A DNA stretch of 64,000 nucleotides from contig JABRWF010000004.1 in NCBI GenBank assembly GCA_018343915.1, positions 2,046,001 to 2,110,000 on the forward strand, read 5' to 3'. Every line of letters begins with the position of its first letter. Position 1 is the stretch's first letter. Below the pieces are notes generated by a model. It ran no database searches. It was given only the letters and a program-made list of their open reading frames with translations, and was not told the DNA's origin. Position numbers and translations under genes: made by a program. The DNA comes from Agroathelia rolfsii (lineage: Eukaryota > Basidiomycota > Agaricomycetes > Amylocorticiales > Amylocorticiaceae). Of the stretch, positions 23,801 through 37,626 are shown piece after piece.

Positions 23801-24780
23801 GCAAACAAAGCACAACGCCGACGAGTTGCTCAAGTGTTATACTGACATCAGAGACAATTTCAAGCCGGTAATGCGGCACTACTTTACGGAGAAACACAAG
23901 ACGCCCATGTCTTGGTTTGCGATGCGGCTAGAGTATACGCGGAGCGTCGCAACCACGTCTATCGTTGGTCACGTCCTAGGTCTGGGTGACCGACATACAT
24001 CCAACATTCTCATAGATAATGGTACGGGACAAGTGGTCCATATTGATCTAGGCATTGCATTTGACCAGGTGGGTTAACAGAACGTGGTGGTGTAAATATT
24101 TATATACGCCTGCTTAACTGTTTTAATTAGGGAAAACTGTTACCGATCCCTGAACGCGTGCCGTTCCGCTTGACGAGAGACATGGTGGATGGGATGGGCA
24201 CTTCTGGAACACAAGGTGTTTTCCAGCGATGTGCCGAAGAATGCCTCCGAGTGCTGCGGGAAGGGTCCGAGGTGATTATGACGGTCCTGGAGGTGTTCAA
24301 ACACGACCCTCTCCACTCATGGTTAGTATATATTTTTTGAAGAGAATCCGTGGGGGGCGTGTGTGCTAGACATGCGTGTGTCATGAAACACGCTGTTTGC
24401 TGACGACAGTTGTTAATGCGCGTACAGGACGGCAAGCGAGCTAAAGCTGAAGCGTGTGCAAAACAACCCTCCGACTCCATCTGGGACGGCACTGACGACA
24501 TATGCATACGACAAGCTGGGTATCGACATGTCCAGCGGAGGCGCAGATGAGGCGGCAGACCGGGCGCTGACCTCTGTTGCGCGCAAGCTGGATAAGTCGC
24601 TCAGCGTGGAATACACGGTGAACGAGCTGATTGCAGAGGCAACCGATGTGGTAAACCTGGCAACGATCTTTGTAGGTGAGTTATGATCCATATCTTGATT
24701 TTTTTTTTTTTTTCTTGGAATGGTGCCGAGGCAGAACCTGACGACGGTGATGATCTCTAGGCTGGGGACCGCAATACTGA
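14848..24780 (+). CDS. TEL1: Serine/threonine kinase TEL1 (ATM orthologue)
   Basis: PI3K-like protein kinase that senses DNA double-strand breaks and short telomeres through the MRN complex. About 3,000 residues over a dozen exons. The N-terminus has the TAN motif of Tel1/ATM ([20 protein letters not shown]). A long helical-repeat and FAT region follows, including [19 protein letters not shown] and [11 protein letters not shown]. The kinase domain starts near [17 protein letters not shown] and contains the catalytic loop [11 protein letters not shown] and the metal-binding segment [10 protein letters not shown]. The FATC tail ends [14 protein letters not shown] serine-only tract lies at about 22790-22835, within the FAT region. 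The annotated start is the first ATG giving the TAN motif. All landmark motifs are intact, so the gene should be functional. Confidence 0.95.
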
Positions 24781-24982
24781 TAACGGCGCTGGCCATAACA
24801 GTGGGATTTTGACCAAGGGACGATATAATGTAGTGTATTTTACAGCATTCTGTTATGTATACATACATGTATTATAAAAACATGCCCTATCTGCGTGTTT
24901 GCAGCAGTAGAGCGAGAATGAGGATGACAAGGACAAGTAGACGCCACAGTTGTTGCCGCACATCTGTTCGTTGCCGGCCGCG

Positions 24983-27586
<2,604 letters not shown>

Positions 27587-29097
27587 AACAAAAAAGTTGA
27601 ATTCGTAGTAGCTCTTGTAGCTTGAGCCAAATACTGGAGTGTATCACACACACCTGCACTTACACATGTCCACACTAGGAAGTAGGCCTGTATATGCGTA
27701 TGTGTGTGTACGACAATCCGCCACTATACATACCATTCACATCTTTGGCTTTCTTTTCTTCTTTACTCCCCTTGTTGTTGTTGCCGCTACTGCTGTTGTT
27801 GTACTCGACATCATATATATCCCCTTTGCTCCTTCCGTTGCCTTTCTCTCCTGTTTCTGTGGCATCGTCAGCCCACTTATCATCGCCGCCTTTCTTGATC
27901 CCCCAAGATTATGACTACTACCATCACTACTAGTCGATACTACTACTACCCCCCTTGTTCTCTTTTGTCTCATTTATGTTGATCATTCCTCTTTTTACCT
28001 ATAGTGCACGCGGACATGATGGTTATACAACATATAAACGTACACCAATTGGGTTATTTTTTACGACATTGTTGTTACCGCAAACAGGAAACATATACAA
28101 AATACATACATGATGTAATAGCTTTTTTTTCTTGCCGTTTCTGATTCAGACTTGCTGTATGCTTGCCACATGTTTTTCGAATCTATTTATTTATTCAAGA
28201 TTTTAATACTGTAAGTAGTCCTCAGCGCTCGATGCCAAGAGCACCTTCAAGTTGGTTATAGTTGCGAAATGGTAGCAACTGAAGGACTGTCAAATAACGT
28301 AGCCTGAAGATCGGTATGGATGTGGAATATCATACCATTTTCCAGTGGCCGTGTATGAATTCGGTCCCGATCATCATCATAGCCTCGACATCACACAGCA
28401 TCAGCCACAACACTTCACGTTCACGCAGTCTAGCATTCTTGTTCCTCGCGTGCGTACCGGAATGCGGTTCATGGTGGGTAGTTGAATATGCCTGGAGCTG
28501 TTTTATACGAACAGCCTTATAGTGGTATCCTGAAACTGGTTAATTGTCCGTGTAGAGACTTATTAAGGGGTATCTAGGTCTTACTGGTAAATGGACTCGG
28601 CAGCGGAATCACCTACCGTCTCGAAGACGAACGGCTTGAAACAAACGATATCGCTGACCGCCGACCATACCTTGGAAATGCAACGTCCCTTGAGACTTGT
28701 TGTATCTCTTATAATTTATCTGAAAGGAACTTTCAAGAAACCCACAGCTCCAAGCCCCTGTCAGCAAGGAGATCTAGGTCCGTGCACCGACTATCTCAGG
28801 ATTCCCCTATACCGGAATGTAAATTGTGGATTCTGCGTATGGGGGTCATAGTCCGTCTTGTGGTGCAGGCATATATAAAGCCAGCTTCTTGACTCTCCTA
28901 AAGCACCCCGCTCCCATTGTCATCACCCCTTACCTTGTCTTGCTATTTCACTTTGGATCTGGTCATCTATCATCAAGCACTCTTCTCATTTTTCTTTACC
29001 CTGCTTGCTGTCACACCTACCCCAAATCGTCATTCGAACCAAAACAACCAAACGATCCGCCATATCCATCACGTCTTTTAACCAGGACAGCTCCACC
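27587..29097. other. Intergenic region with pyrimidine-rich flanks; promoter of the small ORF
   Basis: The first part is the 3' flank of the PAK gene, rich in TTG and CT runs. The right end is the promoter and leader of the gene at 29098: ATATATAAAG at 28871-28880 is a good TATA box about 220 bases before the ATG, followed by a CT-rich leader. A frame at 28591-28851 is open but shows no protein-like features. Confidence 0.4.
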
Positions 29098-29535
29098 ATG
29101 ACGCACGCTAACAGTAACAGTCAGAACGCCAATCTCGGCGGCACCGTTTATCATCACCCCTTCGTGGCAAACGCACCAATGCACACCTCACATACGATGA
29201 AGCTCCCCCCTCTTCAACTCGGTGGATCTTCTACTGCTCTTATCCCTACCACCGCCTCTTCCGACAATGCGAACGCTACCGCTGCTATTCCGGCCATGAG
29301 CGCTACGGCAGGTAAGCGTAGCGTGCGCAAGAAAAAGAGCTCGTATGATCTTCGCGACATGTTCCAGGTCCACGCTGCTGGGCTGGCGGCGTCGCAGGTG
29401 CTTGCATATGGCATGCAGGCCTCACGATCTTCTCAGGAGCATCCTCATCCTCATCATCATCATCAGCACCGGCGGAACGATTCATCTGCTACTGACAAAT
29501 CGTCGTCTTCCGAGGCGAGAAGTCGTTTGTATTGA
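29098..29535 (+). CDS. Small uncharacterised protein, single exon
   Basis: An intronless frame of 145 codons starts in a good context (CCACCATGA) and lies downstream of a TATA box and a CT-rich leader typical of expressed fungal genes. The protein is Ala/Ser/His-rich. It has a basic cluster GKRSVRKKKSSYDLRDMF in the middle, a short helix-like stretch VHAAGLAASQVLAYGMQAS, and a histidine tract HPHPHHHHQHRRN near the end. No signal peptide or membrane segment is seen. I do not recognise a family. The basic cluster could be a nuclear localisation signal; that is inference. It may continue in a spliced form downstream, but the stop at 29533-29535 is clean. Confidence 0.55.
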   Translation: MTHANSNSQNANLGGTVYHHPFVANAPMHTSHTMKLPPLQLGGSSTALIPTTASSDNANATAAIPAMSATAGKRSVRKKKSSYDLRDMFQVHAAGLAASQVLAYGMQASRSSQEHPHPHHHHQHRRNDSSATDKSSSSEARSRLY

Positions 29536-30831
29536 GCTACCCACCCCCTCCGCTCCTATCTCGATATGTTAGAGCGGGGAGGATGGGATTCCTGATCATT
29601 TACGGTATGTCTTAATCCCTTTTCTTTCTTTAGAATGCGCTTTGATTGACGCCTTTTCCTTCCTTGCCACAGACCCATTACGAAGCCTGATTTATCATCA
29701 TCATCATTGTATTCAAATTGGGACTATTCTTTGAATCTCCTGGATTCTTTGTAGTGGTACACTCATAGAAAACAGATAGACACGTCTTTCATATTTCTCT
29801 GCATTTGGGATCATTATATGTACTTTTTTTTTTCAAAAAAAAAAAAAAAAAAAACACTATGCTAATGCTGGTACTACAAGCGCGCGTGCAATATACGCTT
29901 GCCAGTTAGCGTGTCTCCTTCGGACAAATCTTCACTTTCCGCTTGCTCGTATATGGACATCTTTTTATCTTGTACGTTACGAAAAAAAAGGACATTGACG
30001 ATTTACTTTGAACTTGTTAATACACAACTATAATGTAAAACAACATTTGAATGTATGCGCTGTGTACTATAGTGTACACGTGCTTTACTTCGCCCGATGT
30101 TTCGTTGTTGAATTATTCGTGGAACACTAGCGTAGTACATGTACTAGTACATATTCGTATTTGGCGGCAATTGAATATTAAAATGAATATAAACGCTAGT
30201 TCGCAAATTGCCTCATCAAACACACCTAAGTTTGTAATATAAACGTGAAAAACAGTCTTGTACATTGTATTCTTTTTTACTTCTTCTTCTTCTTCTTCTT
30301 TGACATGGTTTGTATGCATGTGTACGTAGTTTGTACATAATTAAATATATATGGATACAAAAAGATTGGTTCAGTCGAAACAGGAGTTTGGGGGAAGAGG
30401 CGCTTCGGCAAATAAGCATGGCGTAGGATCCACACCCACCCTTATATGGCTGGATGGGAGTTTTACCAGCACCGACAGTTGAGAAAGAAAAATGATAAGT
30501 GAGAGTGAAAAGTCCGTTATACAAGGAAGATTGCTGACAGGACAGAAATGTAGAAATACAAACTGTCTACTGCTGTTTCAGGGGCAAACAGGCGAGCAAG
30601 GAAAAGATGGCGGAGATGATTGACGATGACGATGATGATGATGAGCGCACCAGGCGGCGTTAAATAGTCAGTAGTGAAAGATGGTCGCTTGCATTCGGCA
30701 AGGAGGCCATGAGATAGATGAGAAATGAAAAGTGTCCATACTTGATTTCAGGCTGTTGATGCTCTGCGAGGGAAAAAAAAAAAAAAAAAAAAGAAAGAAA
30801 AAAAAAGACAGGAACAGGGGGGGGGGGGGAC
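29536..30831. other. Convergent intergenic region with homopolymer tracts
   Basis: The stretch contains an A-run of about 20 at 29836-29856, a CTT microsatellite near 30282-30300, and next to the following gene a purine block: an A-rich tract at about 30773-30807 followed by G-run at about 30817-30829. No gene is recognised. It holds the 3' flanks of both neighbours. Confidence 0.4.
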
Positions 30832-32438
30832 TTAGACCTCTGCATCAATATCTTCCGGGAACGGCACGCCCGGCTGATCCTTGGCCCACGCGAGCCGCTC
30901 GTCGACCCAGGACTCGAGGACGGGTAGTGCCCACACGCGGACCTCGTACCCGTGGCGCTTAGTCAGTTCGCGGAATGGTTGGCCTTTCTGCTCGGCTTCA
31001 ATCCATGCTGGGCATATACGGCGCATAGTGTCGAGGAAGACAGCGAGGAGGGTCTCCTTCTCGCTGTCATCGCCGCCCTCGGAAAAGCCAAAGTCGTCGC
31101 ATCCGGGGAGGAGGAAGCGCGGGATGGAGGCAGCGTCCCAGACGGGTGCGACTGTAGTACTCTCAAAGTCGATAAGGCCCGTGACATTTCCAGAAGCGCT
31201 GACCATGATGTTGGAAAGCCGCAGATCGTCGAGCTTGAGAGTAAAGGGCATCTCAGGCCTCGTGGAAGACGTGACGGGCTTATCGCCGGGGTAGACCGCA
31301 CAGAGTTCAAGGGCCTTATTGATGACCTCTGTGCCCTTGCTGAGCGTCTCTGGTATGGACGATGTGGATGACGTGTCACAAAAGTCGATGCTCTCCGTGC
31401 TGCTGCTTGAATCGGACGAGGAGAGTGTATGCGCGACGAGGCTGAGCTCTGCTTCAAGCGGGCTGCGCAGATAGTCTGTCGTTGTCTTGAACGGGCCGCG
31501 ATACTTGCCCAAGTTGTCGATGACGGTCGGATCCGGATGAGATTGGTACCCGTCCCGGGCGTGATAGAAGGCGATACCGATAATGGGCCCCACGTTGATC
31601 TCCCCCTCGTCATTCTCATAGAGCGATCCGGACCGCCCAAATCGCAAGGCGAAGAGACCGGCGAGGTGCTCTGCCAGAGTGGAAATCACTCGCTTCTTGG
31701 TGTCCATGTCCAGGTCAGAATCCCAGAGTGACTCTGCGGTCGTTCCATTGAGCTAATAATGTGTAGAGGTCACTAAGTGCCATCTAGAGTGTGCATGATT
31801 AATACTCTGCACTTGCCTTTTGCATGATCATATACTCTGCGCCAACCGGGTTAGAGGCATCCGATTCCCATGTGTACACTTGCGGGACAGGGACATCGGT
31901 ATTGGCGGCGATATACTGCAGAGTGGCGATCTATTATGTCATGGAAAAGGGAGAGGGTTAGCCGACGGAGCGTCAAGCGTCATAGGAGGGCGGCGGCACA
32001 TTATACTGACCTCGGATTCCATCTTGTCCCTCGGAAACGCTGGGGAGGCGACGCGGGCGACTGCACCGAGCGATGAGCGGTCATCGCGCCGCAGAATGTC
32101 ATAGACCTGCTCGGGACAGAAATTTGGGAAGAGGTGAGGAGGAAGGCATGATCAGTGGACGGCACTTTCACAACGTCACTAGGCGATTTTCATTTCACCT
32201 TGTGGTAGCCCCCTTCTGCGAGCCTTTCTAAGATGCATTCTGTACCAAAATAGAGCTCAGCGGCCAGCACGAGTTCTGTGAGGTTGAAGGCGTCGTTGGG
32301 TGTGTCATCTCCGTCGTAGGAGAAGACGGAGATTTCGTCGTCGTCGTTGTAGGAGGAGTACATGGTTGGGAAAGAGATATTATGGGCCGCAGTCGGCTGT
32401 AAGGGCGACTGCTGGTGCGTGCCGTATTTTTGATACAT
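30832..32438 (-). CDS. APH-family phosphotransferase-like protein
   Basis: Member of the aminoglycoside phosphotransferase / choline-kinase-like fold, about 470 residues over four or so exons. Such proteins are abundant in basidiomycetes with unknown small-molecule or protein substrates. The N-terminal lobe shows VPVPQVYTWESD and GAEYMIMQK. The C-terminal lobe carries the catalytic block LKLDDLRLSNIM and the metal-binding LIDFE. The catalytic Asp and Asn are present, but the usual His two residues before the Asp is Leu, a variation I believe is common in this subgroup. A Ser-rich insert (SSSDSSSSTES) lies between the lobes. The start is uncertain: ATGs at 32438 (MYQKYGTHQQ) and 32363 (MYSSYNDDDE) both fit. 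The frame ends DIDAEV against a homopolymer tract. Confidence 0.7.
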
Positions 32439-32676
32439 GCCCTGCTCACCACCCCGTTTGCGTGTCTCATCTTGCGGGTTGCGGGCCTGCGAGTGGCTGT
32501 AAATCAATGCTGTAATCAACTGCCGCAAGGGGCAAAATTCCCTTATTTGGCAATTCCCATATACGGATGTTTCAGGTCCACGGTTTCAAACTCCGCCAAC
32601 ACAGCCAAACCATCCCATCCCTGCTGCCTGCTCATCCCAGTCCATCCATCCATCCATCTTCCAGGAAGCAAAAACA

Positions 32677-34197
32677 ATGTCTACGAAACGTCTCTACTTG
32701 GGCAGTCAGTATTCTTTTTATTTCATAATATTGCTATTGCTGTTGTATATCTTTTCTCATTGACCATCCCGCAGAGTTACCTGCCGACACCCGCACTGAC
32801 GATGTGACCAAGCACTTTGACGGCTGTGGTCCCACAACAGACGTTCGTGTCATGACAGGCAAGTTGCACTTTTCTGGTCACTGCTGGGTGACCGTACTGA
32901 CCACTTGTGGCTCCAGGCTTTGCATTCATTGAATTCGAGAATATCAAGGCATGGCGAGAGACAGTCCCTTTTTTATACACGTGTATTGACCTATAGCTAA
33001 AAGGACGCTGAATACGCCCTAGACTCTGTCCAGGGCAAGCCCTTTTTGGGCTCGGACATTGTTGTTGAATATGCCAAGGAGCGTGCTCCAAGGCGTGAGC
33101 CCTACCCCGACCGTGACCGAGGGTGAGTAGTCCTTGGTTGCCTTTTTTTTTTTTTTTTCGAGTCAATTGTTCATCTCCTTTTTTGATATATAATATACAG
33201 AGCACCCCGTTCTCGCAGACCCCCCGGCATTCGTATCCTGGTTCAAAACGTCCATCGCGATGTCAGCTGGCAGGTGCATTACCCTCTCCTGCTTCCCGCT
33301 TCGTAAAAAAAATATTCCCCATTCCCTTTCCCGGCGTTTGAGGCATCTATCCCTTCCTGTTTAATTCTTCCCTCCGTGCCGTGTGGTGTCGCTTGCTTGC
33401 GCAAAAGAAGCGCTATCCTTTTATTCCTTTCATTGGGGGAGACATTTGACACAACATCAATCCGCCTGCGGGAACGATGATTGGAGCGCACACATATAAA
33501 CACATACCCACGCCACGCCTTGCCATGGACTTCATTTCCCGGAATCAGGGGCACACAAAACCTAATCCTTGTCTCTTCCCCCATGCCATTAGGACCTCAA
33601 GGACTTCGGACGCGAGGCGGGTCAGGTGTCCTTCGCAGATATCGACCGCAACGTTCCCGGACAGGGGTACGTGTTTGTCCATGATTGGTCAATTTGATCA
33701 ATAAATTAATTGTGATCATCGCTATTTCTTATTATAGAATTTTGGAATACCTTGAGCGCAGTGATGCCGACAGAGCTCTCCGCGAACTCGACGGTAAGGA
33801 GCTCCGTGGGATGACAGTCAACGTTGTACGTGATGAGGGTGTAAGTGATGTTTATTTTTGCCCTCTCGCTATCAACTCATCATCATCAACATCCTTTTTT
33901 GCGCATCTACAATAGCGTGGTGGAGCGGATAATTATCGTCGTGATGATAGAGACCGCGGTTACGGGGGGAACAGACGTGATGAGTACCGTGGCGATCGTG
34001 GTTCCTACCGACGGGATAGGTCCCGTTCGCCTTCCCGTCGTGACCACGATGATCGCCGGGCGCGCTCGCCCCCTCGTCGCAGTAGGGAGGAAAATGGCGG
34101 GTACGAAGACCGCCGTCGCGATGACCGTGGTGGTGACCGCGAGCGCAGGCGTGGCTCGGACAGCGGTCGGGAGCACCGCGATGATTCCAGGCGTTGA
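32677..34197 (+). CDS. SR-type splicing factor with two RNA-recognition motifs
   Basis: Nuclear RNA-binding protein that promotes splice-site recognition and mRNA export, about 290 residues. RRM1 begins MSTKRLYLGKLP with the RNP1-like GFAFIEFENI, ending VVEYAKERAP. RRM2 begins GIRILVQNVHRDVSWQDLKD, the hallmark of the second, atypical RRM of SR proteins, and continues FADIDRN...EGRAL-type sequence ending VNVVRDEG. The tail is Arg-rich with RGG, RD and RSRSPSRR repeats and ends HRDDSRR. Introns are mostly about 50-110 nt, but the one inside RRM2, 33274-33592, is 319 nt. SR genes often regulate their own splicing, so that intron may hold a control element. Divergently arranged with the APH gene. 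Closest in layout to S. pombe Srp2 or human SRSF4-6. Confidence 0.9.
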
Positions 34198-35499
34198 AAG
34201 AATGACGAACCTATCGGTTCCGCTTGGAAGAGTCGAGAACAACAAAGTAGTCGTTGATGGTGTCGTCGCATCAGTCGCCTGAACGACCTATATCTCTCCG
34301 GAAATCTTCCGAATATTGAATCATTTTTTTCTACATAATATTTCTATCTTGTTATTCTGGCTTCTTGTTGTTTATCATGGTGCCTTCATTGCCGTTTACC
34401 CCAAAATGATGATAAAATGATAATACGGATCTGTTCTTGGGTGTATTGTGCTACAGGAACAAGGCTATCGGGGGACGGGTGGAGCTCATTACTCCGATTT
34501 GTTATTTCCTTTGTTGTTGGGTCGAAGACGCGTACGGTCAACACGCCTTCCCCATGCTTGTCTCACCACTAAAGAAGAATTGCGCAACCTTGATACATGT
34601 ACATATACAATTGTCCATGAGGATTCGCTGAGTGGACCGTCGCGATAACCATAGTGGTGCGGCGTATTTGGTAATACGTGTGAGGCTAAAGGAGTTACAT
34701 CGACTTGGACGCGTGTAGGGAAGTTCACAGTCGACCGCTACGACAACCCGGATGTCCCTGATGAGTTGACGGTTAGCGATATACGCTTTGCGTCCACGAA
34801 TACCCAAAAGGTAGGTAAGCGGGCAAATCACATTCTACTGCTTTGCTTTGAGTTAGTTGTGATTACTTGTTAGTGCTATAGATAAGAGGTGTAAATTAAT
34901 AGTGTCTCGACAAGCAACAATAGCAGCAATGTAGGTTGCGGCATGGTTCCATGTCTTATTGAACTGGAACAAACCAATGAATCATACATCATATTCATCA
35001 TCCAACGGCTATTTCAATATTTCCACCGCGAATCAGACGGAGGCCGGTAACAACTGACCCGCTTTTGCAACTTGGTAACGTCCGGCGGCCAATAACAACA
35101 GGACGAACTTGTACAAGAGAAATCAGTCCTTCTGGAATTCGCAAAGATGGCGGCACCTTTCTTGTGTCGCCATGGTTTACATTCCTAGCCGCTATCGGGA
35201 AGAGGTACAAAAGGCGACGGGGATGTACACAACCAAGAGCTACTCACATCCCTTTCTCATATTTCACTTTCTTTCATTGCCAGCGCAAGACAGGTTCTTG
35301 TTTTATTTTCTTCTTTTTTTCAAGTTCTTCTAGTGGGTATTGGTTTGGCTCGCTCTATGAATGTTCATTGACTAATTATACCCTTATCCTCATCTTCCTC
35401 ATGGACGGCTTTTGCAGGTCGCAGGCGTACTTGCTTTTCAAAACACCTTTCCTTTTTTTTCTTCTTCTGAGCATAACCAATCTTTGATCTACTCTCGAA
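34198..35499. other. Gap with an unassigned exon-like stretch
   Basis: The stretch between the SR gene and the secreted-protein gene has no gene I can name. At about 34720-34811 on the + strand an AG acceptor (GCGTGTAG) is followed by an open, protein-like frame (KFTVDRYDNPDVPDELTV then SDIRFASTNTQK) and a consensus donor AAG/GTAGGT. This may be one exon of a missed gene or a relic. The minus strand is also open over much of it. The right end is the CT-rich promoter of the next gene. Confidence 0.3.
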
Positions 35500-36935
35500 A
35501 TGTTGTCCGTTAAAACTGTTGTTCTTGCTCTTGCTTTCTCTGTTTTGGCTCTCCCCGTCAGGCGTGAGGTCCCCCAAGGTTGGTTCCCTTACTATGTCTG
35601 ATCTCCATGAGCGATCACTGATTAATCATTCAAAATATCAGAACACTCACACAACCAGTTCTTGGCGACTGTCCGCTCCTCACTCAACACAAACAACCCA
35701 TCGGGTATCGTCGATCCCGTGTTCGGTCTGCTCGGAAACGCAGCCGCTGCCGCAGGCGCAGGCAAGATTACCGACCTTGACTGTCTGCAGACCGCGACGG
35801 CTGACCAGGCGTTCACGAACGCAAAGGCCGCCAACGATGTCGATGGCATGGTTGGCGCCCTCATCTACCGCGCTTTGGAGCGTAACACGGGCTCGGTCGG
35901 CCTTGCGTCGGCAGCGTGCACGAGCTTTACGCCCGTGAATGCTGAAATCGCGGCACTTTCGCAGCATCAGGTAAGCAACTCACAACTTTGTTAATAAGTG
36001 ATTTGGCTCACTCGTATCCGTTTTCTATAGGACCCTGCCTCGGCCAATGCCTCTGAGATCAACAAGAATATCGAGCTTGAGCTCGCCAAGCAGATCTCAT
36101 CTGTTGGTGGCGATCCTCAGCTTGCCCTCAAGTCTGGTACATTCGCACCTGGTAACACCGCCGATACCACCGGCAAGGGCAATACTTGCGATGATGCCAA
36201 CGATACCGTTGGATGTATCTTCACGGACAACCTTATTCATCCCATTGCGACGGCGGACGAGATTACGGCTGCTGTGGGAGGCAGTAGCTCTTCCAACAGT
36301 ACCTCTACTAGCAGCTCGGACACCTCATCCTCGTCTGACTCTTCGTCGTCGGGCAACTCGGCCACTGTTGCAACGGCTGCTGCTGATGCTGTGTGCACGG
36401 CTGCTACGTATGTCCATGTTTATTTGCATGCTATCTTGGGAATAAAGTCTAACCTGTCTCTTTGTAGGGTCACCGTTACGTCTACTGTCACTGCTGGAGC
36501 CACTGCGACCGCATCTGCTACAGCTGTTGTTGCTGCTGCTGTCACTTCTGCCGCATCTGCTTCGACGGCGACTTCCGGGTACATATAGAACCTCATTATT
36601 GTGTTCAACACAGCTGATAGTCTATCCCATATAGTGCTGCCTCCGGAACTAACCTCCAAACCTTCACTGGCGCCCTTGGTGGTATCACCGCCATTCCCGT
36701 CGTCGCTGGCGGCCGTGGATTCCTCGTCGACAACACGAGTGACGTCGGTCTCGGTGCCGCGCTCCAGCGCTCGTGCGACGTTCAGCACAACCAATGCGCT
36801 GACCTTGCCAACTCTGGCGGCCAGAGCTTCACTGTCTCTGACTGCGACCAGCAGGACACCCAGTGCGAGGCTCACGCGCAGACGGTTGTGGCGAGCAGCA
36901 GCAATAAGAAGAGGCTCCTTTCTTGGGCATACTAA
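35500..36935 (+). CDS. Secreted Ser/Thr-rich protein with conserved Cys-containing C-terminal domain
   Basis: Uncharacterised extracellular or cell-wall protein, about 390 residues over five exons. Residues 1-20 are a signal peptide (MLSVKTVVLALAFSVLALPV). An N-terminal helical region (NNPSGIVDPVFGLLGN, then ITDLDCLQTAT) is followed by CDDANDTVGCIF, a low-complexity Ser/Thr and Ala/Thr linker likely to be O-glycosylated, and a C-terminal domain: GALGGITAIPVVAGGRGF, FLVDNTSDVG, RSCDVQHNQCADLANSG and VSDCDQQDTQC. I believe this C-terminal Cys pattern is widespread among basidiomycete secreted proteins, but I cannot give it a function. No GPI signal is evident, since the end (NKKRLLSWAY) is polar. 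The ATG lies after a pyrimidine-rich leader. Confidence 0.8.
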
Positions 36936-37626
36936 ATTTTGTGATGAGATAGATGTATGATTTTGGTTATTGTTCTTTTCTTTGATTCCTTTCTTTTTGT
37001 TCTTCATTTCATTACCGGCTCATAGTACATCTTGTGGCTACCTGTCTTTTAACTGCCCTGGCAATGCAGAAATTTGAAATATGAATATGGCGAGAGTACG
37101 AACGGGCTTCTTTGCATATTGAAACACTTAATACAGAAAGCTCAGTTATAGGATCCCTGTCGACCTATAGGTTAGTATTGATCATCCCTGTTGGCATTCA
37201 CGAGATTTAGGACCGGAAGAAGTTCGTTCAGTTTATGGTCGCATGATCCATTGAGGAAAATGCGGAAGAATCGACCTCGAAATATTTGGTGCAGCACGAC
37301 ATGGAAGGCTTTCTCTGGAGTCTGTCGTGGTTTGTCATGGCGAGAGAAGCGCCTGGCAAGTGGGTTGGAACAGGCTCAAGTTTTGGTCAATCTTAGTCGC
37401 AAGTAGCAGCAGATAATGTTTTACATTGATGGCTAATGTGGACTCGCCAACTAATGGGTTGACAATATCACTTGCCAATAATTACGATGACAATTGGTTG
37501 TGGGACATGGTAACGCGCTCACGTGATATGTTGCATTACATAAGTCCTCATAAACAGAAGAGCGGCTTCACCTGAATCGGGTCTTTCTGCAATTACTGTT
37601 GTATTGATCTTGTATAATCTTTTGCC
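36936..37626. other. Intergenic region between the secreted-protein gene and PIF1
   Basis: No coding frame or repeat of note. It comprises the 3' flank of the secreted-protein gene and the PIF1 promoter. No clear TATA box was found. Confidence 0.4.

Noticed and set aside
28591..28851. 86-codon frame between PAK and the small orphan gene
   Set aside because: No protein-like composition, domain or promoter. It lies in what looks like untranscribed spacer.
34998..35210. Minus-strand frame ending GLRLIRGGNIEIAVG
   Set aside because: It looks protein-like over a short stretch, but there is no convincing start, splice partner or known family. It overlaps the promoter of the secreted-protein gene.
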